DNA of 53,660 nucleotides from UBA1757 sp045627385 (GTDB lineage Bacteria > Bacteroidota > Bacteroidia > Bacteroidales > UBA1402): NCBI GenBank assembly GCA_045627385.1, contig JAZQNO010000033.1, positions 1 through 53,660 of the forward strand, in the 5' to 3' direction. Of the stretch, positions 7,348 through 16,236 are shown in pieces. Position 1 is the first letter of the stretch, and every line of letters begins with the position of its first letter. The notes under the pieces were generated by a model, which saw nothing but the letters and a program-made list of their open reading frames with translations, was not told the DNA's origin and made no database searches. Made by a program: the position numbers and the translations under genes.

Positions 7348-8472
7348 TTAAAAAGGCGTTTCAACAGGGATGGCATAAAGCACCAAGGCCACCATACCCG
7401 CACAAATAAGGATGACAAGAAGGAAATACCAGAACAGCTGTTTGGACGACATGCGGCGGCCCAGGTATTTGAAATCCTTGAATTCCTTGCGTTTCCACAA
7501 ATGTATGTTCTCTTCCAGCCAGCCGGCGTATGAAGGGATGTCCAGACGGGGATGGCGGATGAACCAGTCGATGGCGGCCGTTTCCAAGGTGGGCGAATCC
7601 ATCCAGGAAAAAGGCTTGGACCAGACCACGTTCCACGAGCCGTCTTTCTGGCGCTCAACCCCCAGACAAGTAGTGAACTCGTTCTTGTTTCCGCCTTCCC
7701 AATAGTCGCGCTGTTTGAGTGCCTGGCCGACTCCTTTTTCCGCAGGAAACAGCAGGATGAAGAAATGGACTTGGCTGGAAGCGCCCATGAAAGCGTTGAG
7801 CCGTTGGACAGCCGTCTGCACTTGGGGTCCGGCCGGGAAGTCCAGTTCCGGCGAGGCACAGACACAGTCCTGTTCCAAACCGACGACCTTGGGATAATCC
7901 ATCAGACCGTATTTGGCGGCAGCCGATTTGGAAATGCGTTCTCCGCGAAACAGGGAACGGGAATACTGCACATAATTCTTATAACGGTGCACGCAGGTCG
8001 ATGTCTGCGCCGTGTCGGCTTTCCCATCCCACTGGCATTCTTCGCCTCCGCCTCCCGACACGCAGTGGACGTGGGTGACTTCCATGGGGACAACCGGATT
8101 ACGCCATAGATCCGTCACGTGTCCGTAGTAGGAACTGTCCACCGGGATGTCCCGACCGGTGTTGAGCTGCATGTGCCATTCGTCGGGATGACGGATGTAA
8201 GACACGCGGGTGCGGGTCTGGGTGTGCCCTTTGCCGTCCGTATAGGTTTCCACGGTGGTGACCTGTTCGGTCCAGGGGAACAGATGATACACTCTGACGG
8301 CATAACCGCTTAGGAACTCCCTGTCTTTGTTGATGCCGTTGAACAACAGAGCCACCAGACCCTCGGACACGGCCAAAAGTCCGACATACAGCCACCACCG
8401 CTCATAATCCCGAGTCATCCAGAGCAGTGCCAGCAGCGTCAGAGGCGGGAGAAGATAAGCCAGACGGTGCAT
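7348..8472 (-). CDS. Unknown membrane protein, LemA-associated
   Basis: I do not recognise a family. The 374-residue protein has two N-terminal hydrophobic helices (about 5-20 and 26-45), a long hydrophilic middle of about 290 residues, and one C-terminal helix (about 345-370). The middle contains several Cys residues (THVHCVSGGGGEECQW, STCVHRY, EQDCVCASPE) and an HPDEW segment, suggesting disulfides or metal binding if it is outside the cytoplasm. The ATG at 8472 is used; an in-frame TTG at 8481 would overlap the LemA stop by 4 bp and is also possible. Tight coupling to LemA suggests the two work together at the membrane. Confidence 0.7.
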   Translation of the reverse strand: MHRLAYLLPPLTLLALLWMTRDYERWWLYVGLLAVSEGLVALLFNGINKDREFLSGYAVRVYHLFPWTEQVTTVETYTDGKGHTQTRTRVSYIRHPDEWHMQLNTGRDIPVDSSYYGHVTDLWRNPVVPMEVTHVHCVSGGGGEECQWDGKADTAQTSTCVHRYKNYVQYSRSLFRGERISKSAAAKYGLMDYPKVVGLEQDCVCASPELDFPAGPQVQTAVQRLNAFMGASSQVHFFILLFPAEKGVGQALKQRDYWEGGNKNEFTTCLGVERQKDGSWNVVWSKPFSWMDSPTLETAAIDWFIRHPRLDIPSYAGWLEENIHLWKRKEFKDFKYLGRRMSSKQLFWYFLLVILICAGMVALVLYAIPVETPF

Positions 8473-8477
8473 ATACG

Positions 8478-9008
8478 TCAACGGGCGAACAGATCGACGT
8501 TGTCATCCACGCCGCTTTCGATGACCGAGCGTGTCTGAGTGGACGATATCACTTGATATTCGATTTTCGATTTGTTGCTGACAAACCACTTGGCCGGCAT
8601 GGATTCGAGCAGGGTCTCGCGTTCGCGGATCACGTCGAGCATACGCTGCTGGGCCGAGGCGAAAGAGGCGCGCTGCGTGTCGATGGACTGCATCAGATGC
8701 TGATAGAGCGAGGTGTCAAAGTCGGGATTCGATTCCTGAATCCACTTCATCATTCCGTCGCCCTTTTCGTAACGTCCGGCAATGAGTTCGGGATAGATTT
8801 TCTCGAAAGCATCGCGATACTGTTCGGTCACGCCGGCTTCCTGTTTGAGCGTTTTCCACATGGTGTCGTGGACGGTTTCAATCTTGCCGCGCTGGGCGTC
8901 GGCTTCTTTCCGGAGGGCGACTTCGCGGTTGTTGACCGAAAAATAATAAATGACCAGCACTGCCAATACAAGCACTATGGCGATAAGAGCCACCAATGAG
9001 ATACCCAT
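8478..9008 (-). CDS. LemA-family protein
   Basis: A 176-residue protein with one N-terminal transmembrane helix (about 3-23) followed by helical, coiled-coil-like sequence. The layout of a short N-terminal anchor then long helices fits the divergent LemA family; the sequence is not close to the classic LemA, so this is a moderate call. I use the ATG at 9008 (MGISLVALIAIV); a TTG at 9014 is the only earlier start. It is the first gene of a run with the Cys-rich membrane protein and a methyltransferase. A -7 element lies at 9055-9062. Confidence 0.6.
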   Translation of the reverse strand: MGISLVALIAIVLVLAVLVIYYFSVNNREVALRKEADAQRGKIETVHDTMWKTLKQEAGVTEQYRDAFEKIYPELIAGRYEKGDGMMKWIQESNPDFDTSLYQHLMQSIDTQRASFASAQQRMLDVIRERETLLESMPAKWFVSNKSKIEYQVISSTQTRSVIESGVDDNVDLFAR

Positions 9009-9054
9009 ATTCAAATTTGTTATACGGTTAATGAAGTTGTTATTTTGAATTCAA

Positions 9055-9062
9055 CAAATATA
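9055..9062 (-). promoter_or_regulatory. Bacteroidetes -7 element for the LemA run
   Basis: The minus strand reads TATATTTG, an exact TAnnTTTG match, 47 bp before the ATG at 9008. It lies back to back with the plus-strand element at 9117. Confidence 0.45.
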
Positions 9063-9116
9063 CTCAATATTCGAATCCGACATACATCTTTTCGCGATTC
9101 TTCTCCACTTTTTTGC

Positions 9117-9124
9117 TATCTTCG
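9117..9124 (+). promoter_or_regulatory. Bacteroidetes -7 element (TATCTTCG)
   Basis: One mismatch to TAnnTTTG, a common natural variant, 38 bp before the ATG at 9163. No convincing TTTG at -33. Confidence 0.4.
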
Positions 9125-9162
9125 CGGTCCGTTGCACTGCCAACGGAAAAGCCGTTCCCACA

Positions 9163-9636
9163 ATGAAAAAATACCTGATCGTATTCCTTATCTCCATGGT
9201 GCCGCTCATCGAATTGAGAGGCGCTATACCTTATGCCGTCGGATTCGGCCTTCCGACACTTCCGTCTTACCTCATCGCCGTCATCGGAAATATGCTCCCA
9301 GTGCCTTTCATCTTTCTGTTTTCCAGGAAAATACTCGAATGGGGGAAAGACCGCAAACTGATTGGTGGATTCTGCCGCTGGTGCCTCGAAAAAGGTGAAA
9401 AAGGCGGTCGGAAACTCGAGGCCAAAGCCGGCCACGGACTGTATGTGGCCCTGCTGCTCTTCGTCGGCATTCCGCTTCCCGGAACCGGCGCCTGGACGGG
9501 CACGCTGGCTGCCAGCATCCTGAATCTCAATTTTAGAAAAAGCATCCTTGTAGTGATGGGCGGGGTCATTCTGGCCGGTCTCATCATGCTGATCGCCTCC
9601 TACGGAGTGGTCGGCGCCGTTTCACTTTTCAAATAA
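9163..9636 (+). CDS. Small multidrug export family membrane protein (COG2426 type)
   Basis: A 157-residue inner-membrane protein with about four or five helices. The family signature MVPLIELRGAIPYAVGFGLP sits at the N-terminus, and a second conserved stretch, FVGIPLPGTGAWTG, lies around residues 105-118, as expected for the putative small multi-drug export family. Substrate and true activity are unproven for the family. It ends 4 bp before an ATP-grasp gene, so the two are probably co-transcribed. Confidence 0.85.
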   Translation: MKKYLIVFLISMVPLIELRGAIPYAVGFGLPTLPSYLIAVIGNMLPVPFIFLFSRKILEWGKDRKLIGGFCRWCLEKGEKGGRKLEAKAGHGLYVALLLFVGIPLPGTGAWTGTLAASILNLNFRKSILVVMGGVILAGLIMLIASYGVVGAVSLFK

Positions 9637-9640
9637 CGCC

Positions 9641-10528
9641 ATGGGACAAGAATGTGATGTCCTGCTGTTCGGATCGATGGATACCGCCCGAGCCAGCATA
9701 CAGCGCAACCTTTTGTCGAACGCCATCAGCCAGGCGGTGTGCAAATCGCTCAACGCCAAAGGTCTGACAGTCGAATATATTTCCTTTCCCCAATGTGTGC
9801 CGCACGACTACCAGGGATACAAGCGCAAACTTTTGAAAGCCATTGACCAGCTTCAGCCCAACCTGTTGATCCCTATGGGCAACAGCTACAATATGGCGAA
9901 GTTCCGCGAAGAGATCCTTCCGGCCTCACTGCCGACCGTCCTCATTGACGAATCGGCCAAAATCGACTTGCTCGACAACAAGGTCAGATGCAGCCGGCTG
10001 GCCACATCGCTGGGCATTCCCCAACCTCACTTTTACGAGACGCCCGAAGAGGTCGACGCGTTTCCGGTCATTTTCAAAAAAGAGCGGTCTTTCGGCGGCA
10101 GCGGCGTCTACAAGCCGGAAAGTTTGGATGCGCTTCGGAATCTGGCAAAAAAAGAGCAGGAAGTTCCCGGCAGACAGTTTCTCATCGAGTCTTTTATCGA
10201 AGGCAACGACTACAGCATCGATGTGGTGCGCGTCGGTTCATTCTGGCAATCAGGCGTCTATAAGAGCCTGTCCAAAAGTCAGCGCCAAGGGCCTGCCACC
10301 AAACGCCGGGCCGTAGATTTTCCTCTGCTCGACCAATATGCCAGAATCTTGCTGGATTACGTCGATTATCAGGGTGTCTGCGGATTGGATTTCAGGGTCG
10401 ACGCCGAGGGAAACGCCTATTTCCTGGAATGCAATCCACGGTTCACCGGCGGTATCGCCACTCAGATAAAAGCAGGATTCGACATCCCCTTCACACTGGT
10501 TTACCAATGGTTGCGGCATCGCATCTGA
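9641..10528 (+). CDS. ATP-grasp ligase
   Basis: A 295-residue cytoplasmic enzyme. An N-terminal Rossmann-like part (CDVLLFGSMDTARA) is followed by the ATP-grasp fold: VIFKKERSFGGSGVYK (nucleotide-binding lysines and Gly loop, about 143-158), FLIESFIEGNDYSIDVV, and the Mg-binding end GLDFRVDAEGNAYFLECNPRFTGG (about 251-274). Such enzymes join a carboxylate to an amine or thiol through an acyl-phosphate. The substrate cannot be told; the CarB-like architecture allows an amino-acid ligase. Gap to the preceding gene is 4 bp. Confidence 0.85.
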   Translation: MGQECDVLLFGSMDTARASIQRNLLSNAISQAVCKSLNAKGLTVEYISFPQCVPHDYQGYKRKLLKAIDQLQPNLLIPMGNSYNMAKFREEILPASLPTVLIDESAKIDLLDNKVRCSRLATSLGIPQPHFYETPEEVDAFPVIFKKERSFGGSGVYKPESLDALRNLAKKEQEVPGRQFLIESFIEGNDYSIDVVRVGSFWQSGVYKSLSKSQRQGPATKRRAVDFPLLDQYARILLDYVDYQGVCGLDFRVDAEGNAYFLECNPRFTGGIATQIKAGFDIPFTLVYQWLRHRI

Positions 10529-10536
10529 TTATTTCG

Positions 10537-10544
10537 TATATTCG
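10537..10544 (+). promoter_or_regulatory. Bacteroidetes -7 element (TATATTCG) for GH2
   Basis: One mismatch to TAnnTTTG, 22 bp before the ATG at 10567. TTG at 10511-10513 lies 23 bp upstream as a possible -33 element, inside the end of the ATP-grasp gene. Confidence 0.4.
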
Positions 10545-10566
10545 CAGGTCTGACATTTTATTTCCA

Positions 10567-12978
10567 ATGAAAACTTCATTCGCTTCCAAACGCCATTGTC
10601 TGGCATTGTTTTTCGCTTTGGTTCTGTCATCGGGGCTGCAGGCTCAAGTCCGCACTCTTTTCGACGAGGGATGGCTCTTCGACGGCCGTCCGGTCAGTCT
10701 GCCCCACGATTGGAGCATTGAACCGCTCGATCCGGCCGATTTCGGTCCCGAAGTCCAAGTGGTCGGACCTTTCGCGTCCAATGCCCCAGGCGGGACGGCC
10801 GTCGGTTTCACGATGGGCGGTGTGCACACCTACACCAAAGATTTCGTCACCGACGCATCGGACCTGCTCACGCAGACTTGGATCTATTTCGAAGGTGCCT
10901 ACAATCAGACACAAGTCTATGTGAATGACGTTTTTCTGGGCGAAAACGCGTACGGATACAGCGCTTTCCGCTTCAATATGACAGAAGCCCTGCATCCGGC
11001 CGGAGAGACCAACACGTTGCGCGTCGTCGTCAGCAATCTGGGACGGAATTCGCGCTGGTACAGCGGATCGGGCATCTACCGCCACGTATGGCTGGAACAG
11101 TATCCCGACCGTCATCTGGACGCGTGGAACACGTTCGTCAGCACCGACAGGATCAAAGGCATTTCCAAAGACGGCCGTCGGGCGGCCAAAGCCCTGCTCG
11201 GATTCAGCACCGACATCCGGCAGGAAGGTCAGAATGTTGTAAAAGACAATGGGAAACTTCGCCTGACGCTGTCAGATGCCCAAGGAAAGACGGTGTTGCG
11301 CAAATCGCTGCGCATCCCGAAGGAAGGCCTGGTGAAAAAGACGCTGAAATTGCGCCAGGTCCAGCTCTGGAGTCCCGAACAGCCCAGTCTCTACACTCTT
11401 CGCCTCCGCTTGGACGAAGGTCCGGAAATGGACGTTCGCACGGGTATCCGCAGTTTGGAGTTCACCGCCGACAAAGGGTTTCTGCTCAATGGTAAGCCTT
11501 GCCTGCTCAGAGGCGGCTGCATCCACCACGACAACGGAATTCTGGGCGCCGCCGCGTTCGACAAAGCCGAATTCCGCAAAATAGCGTTGCTCAAGGACAG
11601 AGGGTTCAATGCCATCCGCGGTTCCCACAATCCCATGTCTGAAAGTCTGCTGGCCGCTTGCGATTCGCTCGGCATGATGGTCATCGACGAATCTTTCGAT
11701 TCCTGGAAATTGAAAAAAAACAAGGAAGACTACAGCCTCTATTTCGACGAATGGAGCCGCTACGATATGCAGACGCTGGTGCGGCGCGACCGCAACCATC
11801 CTTCGGTCATCATGTGGAGCATCGGCAATGAGATCCGCGAACGCGCCTATGAATCGGGGGTGAAGATTGCCGCAGACCTGAGAGGCTACATCCGTGAACT
11901 CGACACCACTCGCCCCATCACTGCCGGCATCAACAGTCTGTGGAACAAGGACCGCACCGCACGCGAATCGATCGATCCGGCCTGCATCAACCTCGATGTG
12001 GCCGGCTACAACTACCGCTACACCTGCTACGAACCCGACCATGCCCGTCATCCGGAGCGTGTCATTTTCGGCAGCGAATCGGTGGCGCTCGAAGCCGCTT
12101 CCAACTGGCAACGGGTGGAAGCGCTGCCATATGTGATAGGCGATTTCCAATGGACGGCCATGGATTATCTGGGCGAAGCCGGCATCGGCAACATCCAGAC
12201 GGATGACGCACAGGAGAATGTCCATTATTTCATGCCCTTCCCCTGGTTCAACGGGTTCTGCGGAGACATCGACCTCATCGGTGAAGACAAGCCCCAAAGC
12301 GCTTACAGGGATGTGGTCTGGGGTGTCAGGCCGCTGGCCATTGCCGTCGAGCCTGCCCGTCACGGCGGTCCCGACCCGCGCGTCTCGTTCTGGGGATGGA
12401 TTGACGAGCAGCCCTGCTGGGGCCTTCCCGGCACGCAAACCGGCGACTCCGTACGGGTCAATGTCTACAGTCAGGCGCCTGAAGTCGCTCTGTGGCTCAA
12501 CGGAGAGCAGGTGGCCACCGTTTCCACCGACACCGCCTATGTCGGTCATGCCATGCTGGCCTACCGCCCCGGCCGGCTCGAAGCCCGCATACCGAAGACA
12601 GACACTTGCGCCGTTTTAGAAACCCCAGGTCCCGCCTATAGGCTGAAAACCAGCTGCGACCACCTCCAGATGACTGCCGACGGACAAGACCTGATTTTTG
12701 TGCTGATTGAACTTCAGGACATTCAAGGCCGCCGCATTTATGACAGCGAGCGCAGCGTCAATCTCGAACTGAAAGGCGAGGGAGCCGTGATCGCGGCCAC
12801 CGGAAACGCCTGTCCCCACGACATGGAAAGCTTCCACAGCATGCGCCCACGTCTCTACAACGGTCAGGCACAAGTCATTTTGCGCAGCAGCGGAAAAATG
12901 GGGGAAATCAATCTGGAAATCAGTTCGGAAGGTCTGGAAAGCTCGACCGGAGTCATTCTTGAGACGGTCCGTCCGTAA
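10567..12978 (+). CDS. Secreted glycoside hydrolase family 2 (beta-galactosidase-like)
   Basis: An 803-residue exported enzyme with a signal peptide (LALFFALVLSSGLQAQ). Domain order is GH2 sugar-binding jelly roll (about 30-200, with SLPHDWS and SGIYRHVWLE), an Ig-like domain (to about 290), a TIM barrel (about 295-590), and C-terminal Ig-like domains. The barrel holds LLRGGCIHHDN, GFNAIRGSHNP, the acid/base Glu in SIGNEIRE, and a nucleophile Glu candidate in IFGSESVALE. It is a retaining exo-glycosidase; galactosidase is likely but glucuronidase or another specificity is possible. No SusCD pair adjoins it. Its end overlaps the convergent queuosine transporter gene by 26 bp. Confidence 0.92.
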   Translation: MKTSFASKRHCLALFFALVLSSGLQAQVRTLFDEGWLFDGRPVSLPHDWSIEPLDPADFGPEVQVVGPFASNAPGGTAVGFTMGGVHTYTKDFVTDASDLLTQTWIYFEGAYNQTQVYVNDVFLGENAYGYSAFRFNMTEALHPAGETNTLRVVVSNLGRNSRWYSGSGIYRHVWLEQYPDRHLDAWNTFVSTDRIKGISKDGRRAAKALLGFSTDIRQEGQNVVKDNGKLRLTLSDAQGKTVLRKSLRIPKEGLVKKTLKLRQVQLWSPEQPSLYTLRLRLDEGPEMDVRTGIRSLEFTADKGFLLNGKPCLLRGGCIHHDNGILGAAAFDKAEFRKIALLKDRGFNAIRGSHNPMSESLLAACDSLGMMVIDESFDSWKLKKNKEDYSLYFDEWSRYDMQTLVRRDRNHPSVIMWSIGNEIRERAYESGVKIAADLRGYIRELDTTRPITAGINSLWNKDRTARESIDPACINLDVAGYNYRYTCYEPDHARHPERVIFGSESVALEAASNWQRVEALPYVIGDFQWTAMDYLGEAGIGNIQTDDAQENVHYFMPFPWFNGFCGDIDLIGEDKPQSAYRDVVWGVRPLAIAVEPARHGGPDPRVSFWGWIDEQPCWGLPGTQTGDSVRVNVYSQAPEVALWLNGEQVATVSTDTAYVGHAMLAYRPGRLEARIPKTDTCAVLETPGPAYRLKTSCDHLQMTADGQDLIFVLIELQDIQGRRIYDSERSVNLELKGEGAVIAATGNACPHDMESFHSMRPRLYNGQAQVILRSSGKMGEINLEISSEGLESSTGVILETVRP

Positions 12979-13600
12979 GTTTGAGCCTTTTCACGAACAG
13001 GCTGGTAAGAGGCAGGACAAGCACTTCGTAAAGTGTCTTCAGGACTATCTGCGTCAGCATCATCACCAGCATATGGCGAAAACCGACGCCCCAGAAGGCG
13101 ATGGGGAAAAATACGACAGAATCGATGCTTTCACCGGCAAGCGAGGAAACGACGGCGCGCCAGCCGAAGCCGTTTTCCCCTTGAAACACTTTCATGCGCG
13201 ACATCACACGGGCATTGACGAGCGAACCCAAAAGGAAAGCTGCCATTGAAGCGGCCGTAATGCGCAGATCTGCCGCAAAGATATAGTCGAAATGCGCTTG
13301 GCCATTCCAGAACTCGGCTGACGGCAGTATCCGCACCACTTGGGCCATTCCCACAACGGAAAGATTCATCAGGAAAGCCATCCAAATAACCAGACGGGCG
13401 TTCTTCAGTCCATAGACTTCGGTCAGACAGTCGTTGAGGATATAGGAAATCGGAAAAATCAGAAAACCTCCGGTAAGCGGCAGCGAGGGGTGATTTCCAA
13501 AGGGCCATACAAGACCTTGGAAAATCTTGATTTCGAATAGATTGGAGGCAATCAAACAAACCGTGAACAGGCTTGCCAGGAAAGTGAATTTTCTTGACAT
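12953..13600 (-). CDS. Queuosine precursor transporter (YhhQ/VUT family)
   Basis: A 215-residue inner-membrane protein with about six helices. The VUT/YhhQ signature is clear: an early LIASNLFEIK, GFLIFPISYILNDCLTEVYG, ITAASMAAFLLGSLVNARVMSRMK, and AVVSSLAGESIDSVVFFPIAF. These proteins bring in queuine/preQ precursors used to modify tRNA position 34. The start at 13600 is the ATG right before the first helix; a longer open frame upstream is antisense to the next gene and is rejected. Promoter element at 13647. Confidence 0.9.
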   Translation of the reverse strand: MSRKFTFLASLFTVCLIASNLFEIKIFQGLVWPFGNHPSLPLTGGFLIFPISYILNDCLTEVYGLKNARLVIWMAFLMNLSVVGMAQVVRILPSAEFWNGQAHFDYIFAADLRITAASMAAFLLGSLVNARVMSRMKVFQGENGFGWRAVVSSLAGESIDSVVFFPIAFWGVGFRHMLVMMLTQIVLKTLYEVLVLPLTSLFVKRLKLTDGPSQE

Positions 13601-13646
13601 CTTCTTGTTTTTTAAGTGGTTGACAAGCACACTGGATTTTTGTTGG

Positions 13647-13654
13647 CAAAGGTA
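13647..13654 (-). promoter_or_regulatory. -7 element for the queuosine transporter
   Basis: Minus strand TACCTTTG, an exact TAnnTTTG match, 46 bp before the start at 13600. It sits between the -33 and -7 elements of the opposing promoter. Confidence 0.55.
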
Positions 13655-13666
13655 AATATTTTTCTC

Positions 13667-13674
13667 TACATTTG
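13667..13674 (+). promoter_or_regulatory. -7 element (TACATTTG) for the 3-hydroxyacyl-CoA dehydrogenase run
   Basis: Exact match, with TTG at 13643-13645, 21 bp upstream. The 5' leader to the ATG at 13766 would be about 85 nt. Confidence 0.55.
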
Positions 13675-13765
13675 TGGCAAGTATGTCCATTCGGGCGGGC
13701 TGAACAATTCCACCTACGTTCCGCCGGACATAACCCAGGCTGAAACATCTCTTAAAAATATCATT

Positions 13766-14740
13766 ATGGAATTCAAGAAAGTAGTTGTGGCTGGCGGCGG
13801 TGTGCTGGGCAGTCAAATTGCCTTTCAGGCAGCGTATTGCGGATTTGATGTCTGTATTTGGCTCCGTAGCGAAAGCAGCATCGGACGTACCCAGCCCAAG
13901 CTGGACAATCTGAAAAAGACTTATGTGGAAGCCATCGGACTTATGGCAGGTCCGGACGCAGCGGCCAACTGGTGCCGCGGTCTGGCAGATACCCCGGGTG
14001 AAGGTGCCGCATTCGACAAGGATGCCTGTCTGGCAGCCGTTGAAAAGGCAGCTGCCGGCATCAAACTCGAACTCGATATGGCAACCGCCATGAAGGATGC
14101 CGACATAGTCATTGAATCGATGGCTGAAAATGCCGATGAAAAAATCGCCTTTTACAAAAAACTGGCCGGCTGTCTGGATGAAAAGACCCTTCTGGTGACC
14201 AATTCGTCCACTCTGCTTCCTTCGACATTTGCCAAATACACGGGCCGGCCCGAAAAGTTCCTGAGCCTGCATTTCGCCAATGCCATCTGGAAAAACAACA
14301 CTGCTGAAATCATGTCTCAGGCACAGACCTCTCAGGAATCGTTCGATGCCGTTGTGGAATTTGCCAACGCCATCCGTATGGTCGCGCTTCCCGTGTTGAA
14401 AGAGAAATCGGGCTATCTGCTCAATTCCATGCTGGTTCCTTTTCTGCTCAGCGGTCTTGACCTGTATGTGAACGGCGTTTCCGATCCTGCCAGCATCGAC
14501 AAAGCGTGGACACTCGGCACCGGCGCGCCCAGAGGTCCGTTCCAGATCTTCGATGTCGTCGGTGTGACGACCGCCTACAATATCGTACTTCAGTATCAGA
14601 AAGTTCCCGGCCTGTTGAGCCCCTTGCTCAAGAAGATGATGATGCCGTACAATTTCAAGGCGATGGCGGCTATCCTCAAAAAAATGATTGACGAAGGCAA
14701 ACTGGGAAAAGCGGCCGGTGAAGGTTTCTACAAATATTGA
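13766..14740 (+). CDS. 3-hydroxyacyl-CoA dehydrogenase, single-domain type
   Basis: A 324-residue NAD-dependent oxidoreductase acting on 3-hydroxyacyl-CoA or a related 3-hydroxy acid. The dinucleotide-binding loop VVVAGGGVLGSQIAF is at the N-terminus; DADIVIESMAENADEK follows. The catalytic region has TNSSTLLPS and SLHFANAIWKNNTAEI, where the usual catalytic His lies in LHF. The C-terminal helical domain has EKSGYLLNSMLVPFL and GPFQIFDVVG. No thiolase, enoyl-CoA hydratase or acyl-CoA dehydrogenase adjoins, so the pathway is not clear. Its stop overlaps the TTG start of the next gene by 4 bp. Confidence 0.9.
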   Translation: MEFKKVVVAGGGVLGSQIAFQAAYCGFDVCIWLRSESSIGRTQPKLDNLKKTYVEAIGLMAGPDAAANWCRGLADTPGEGAAFDKDACLAAVEKAAAGIKLELDMATAMKDADIVIESMAENADEKIAFYKKLAGCLDEKTLLVTNSSTLLPSTFAKYTGRPEKFLSLHFANAIWKNNTAEIMSQAQTSQESFDAVVEFANAIRMVALPVLKEKSGYLLNSMLVPFLLSGLDLYVNGVSDPASIDKAWTLGTGAPRGPFQIFDVVGVTTAYNIVLQYQKVPGLLSPLLKKMMMPYNFKAMAAILKKMIDEGKLGKAAGEGFYKY

Positions 14741-16224
14741 ACTTCAATCCCCGACATATTGTTGAAATAACCGACGGCAGGGTTGGCCATCCTGATTTTC
14801 AGATGGCCAGCCCTCTGAATTTGTGCATATGCGAAGGCGAACAGATTGCCGTTGTGGGAGACAATGCGGCCGGGAAAACCCGTCTTACCGACATCATCAC
14901 CGGAAACCGTCCGCTGCAGGGAGATGCCATCCGATACGACTTCGGCGAGTCGGCCCACCGCTTGGCCAGCGACAACATCCGACTCCTCGATTTCCGCGAT
15001 TCTTACGGTGAAGCCGACAACAGCTATTATCTGCAGCAACGCTGGAACATGGGCGACATCATCGAAGAAGACACGCCTACCGTGAGGCAGTTGCTGGAAC
15101 GGCATTTCGGTCCCGAGAGCGAACTCCAGCGTCACCTCATCGGTCTTTTCCGAATGGAAGATACCCTGGACAATCTGATCATTTCGTTATCGAGCGGAGA
15201 ACTTCGGAAGTTCCAACTGATCAAGGCTCTGCTCTATCAGCCCCGCTTGCTGATTCTCGACAATCCTTTCCTTGGGCTCGATGCTCCTACCCGACTGCAG
15301 TTGGCCGATTTTTTGGCACGGATGGCCGAGGATTCGGATCTGACCGTCATACTGGTTCTTTCACGCACAGATGTGATGCCCGGCTTCATCACGCACATCA
15401 TTCCAGTGGAGGGCCTTCGGGTGTTGGAAAAGACGCCCGTCGGAGAATGGATGGAAAAGCTAAAATCCGTTCCCGCAGAAACATGCGATTACGACTTGAA
15501 TGAAATGGAGAGCCTTCCGGCCAAAGAATTGGAATCCTTCTATCCACAGTCTGCCCATTCCGAAATTCTGCGTTTCAACCATATCGGCATCCGTTATGGT
15601 AAACGGACCATCATCCGCGACCTTCAATGGACCGTGCTGGAAGGTGAACGATGGGCGCTCAGTGGCGAAAACGGAGCCGGCAAATCCACGTTGCTTTCTT
15701 TGGTTTCGGCCGACAATCCTCAAGGATACGCCTGCGACATCGAACTGTTCGGACACAAACGCGGTCAAGGCGAAAGTATTTGGGAAATCAAGCGGCATAT
15801 CGGCTATGTGAGCCCCGAAATGCACCGTGCCTACCGGAAAGACATTCCCGCCATCCACGTGGTTGCCAGCGGTCTGTTCGACACCATCGGGCTGTACACC
15901 CATCCCAAGTCCGAGCAAACGGAAATCTGCATGAAATGGATGCGGATTTTCGGTATCTCGAATCTGGCCCAACGCTCGTTTCTGCGGCTTTCCAGCGGCG
16001 AACAGCGCCTCTGCCTGCTGGTCAGAGCTTTCGTCAAAGATCCGGAACTGTTGATTTTGGACGAACCAATGCACGGACTGGACGAGAAACACGCCTGTCT
16101 GGTGCGAGCCATCATCGATGCCTTTGTCAGACGACCTCACAAGACCTTGCTGATGGTCACTCACTTTCCTCAGGAACTGCCTTCCTGCATCAACCGTCAT
16201 CTAGAACTGAAAAAACAATTCTAA
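14737..16224 (+). CDS. Double ABC ATPase, soluble (ModF-like)
   Basis: A 495-residue protein of two ATP-binding cassettes with no membrane segments. Cassette 1 has Walker A VGDNAAGKTRL (about 40-50), signature LSSGELRK, and Walker B LLILDNPFLGLD. Cassette 2 has SGENGAGKSTLL, LSSGEQRL and LLILDEPMHGLD. The layout matches ModF/PhrA-type ATPases. In cassette 1 the catalytic Glu after Walker B is Asn (DN versus DE), so that site may bind but hardly hydrolyse ATP. The start is TTG at 14737, overlapping the previous stop (TTGA); the next ATG would lose the first strands. No permease gene is near. Confidence 0.85.
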   Translation: MNFNPRHIVEITDGRVGHPDFQMASPLNLCICEGEQIAVVGDNAAGKTRLTDIITGNRPLQGDAIRYDFGESAHRLASDNIRLLDFRDSYGEADNSYYLQQRWNMGDIIEEDTPTVRQLLERHFGPESELQRHLIGLFRMEDTLDNLIISLSSGELRKFQLIKALLYQPRLLILDNPFLGLDAPTRLQLADFLARMAEDSDLTVILVLSRTDVMPGFITHIIPVEGLRVLEKTPVGEWMEKLKSVPAETCDYDLNEMESLPAKELESFYPQSAHSEILRFNHIGIRYGKRTIIRDLQWTVLEGERWALSGENGAGKSTLLSLVSADNPQGYACDIELFGHKRGQGESIWEIKRHIGYVSPEMHRAYRKDIPAIHVVASGLFDTIGLYTHPKSEQTEICMKWMRIFGISNLAQRSFLRLSSGEQRLCLLVRAFVKDPELLILDEPMHGLDEKHACLVRAIIDAFVRRPHKTLLMVTHFPQELPSCINRHLELKKQF

Positions 16225-16236
16225 CAGTTGTCTGTC

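Noticed and set aside
11272..12549. 425-codon minus-strand open frame inside GH2
   Set aside because: Antisense to the GH2 TIM barrel with its catalytic Glu residues; composition shadow.
13601..14272. Long N-terminal extension of the queuosine transporter
   Set aside because: It runs antisense to the 3-hydroxyacyl-CoA dehydrogenase; the ATG at 13600 directly precedes helix 1 and follows a promoter element.
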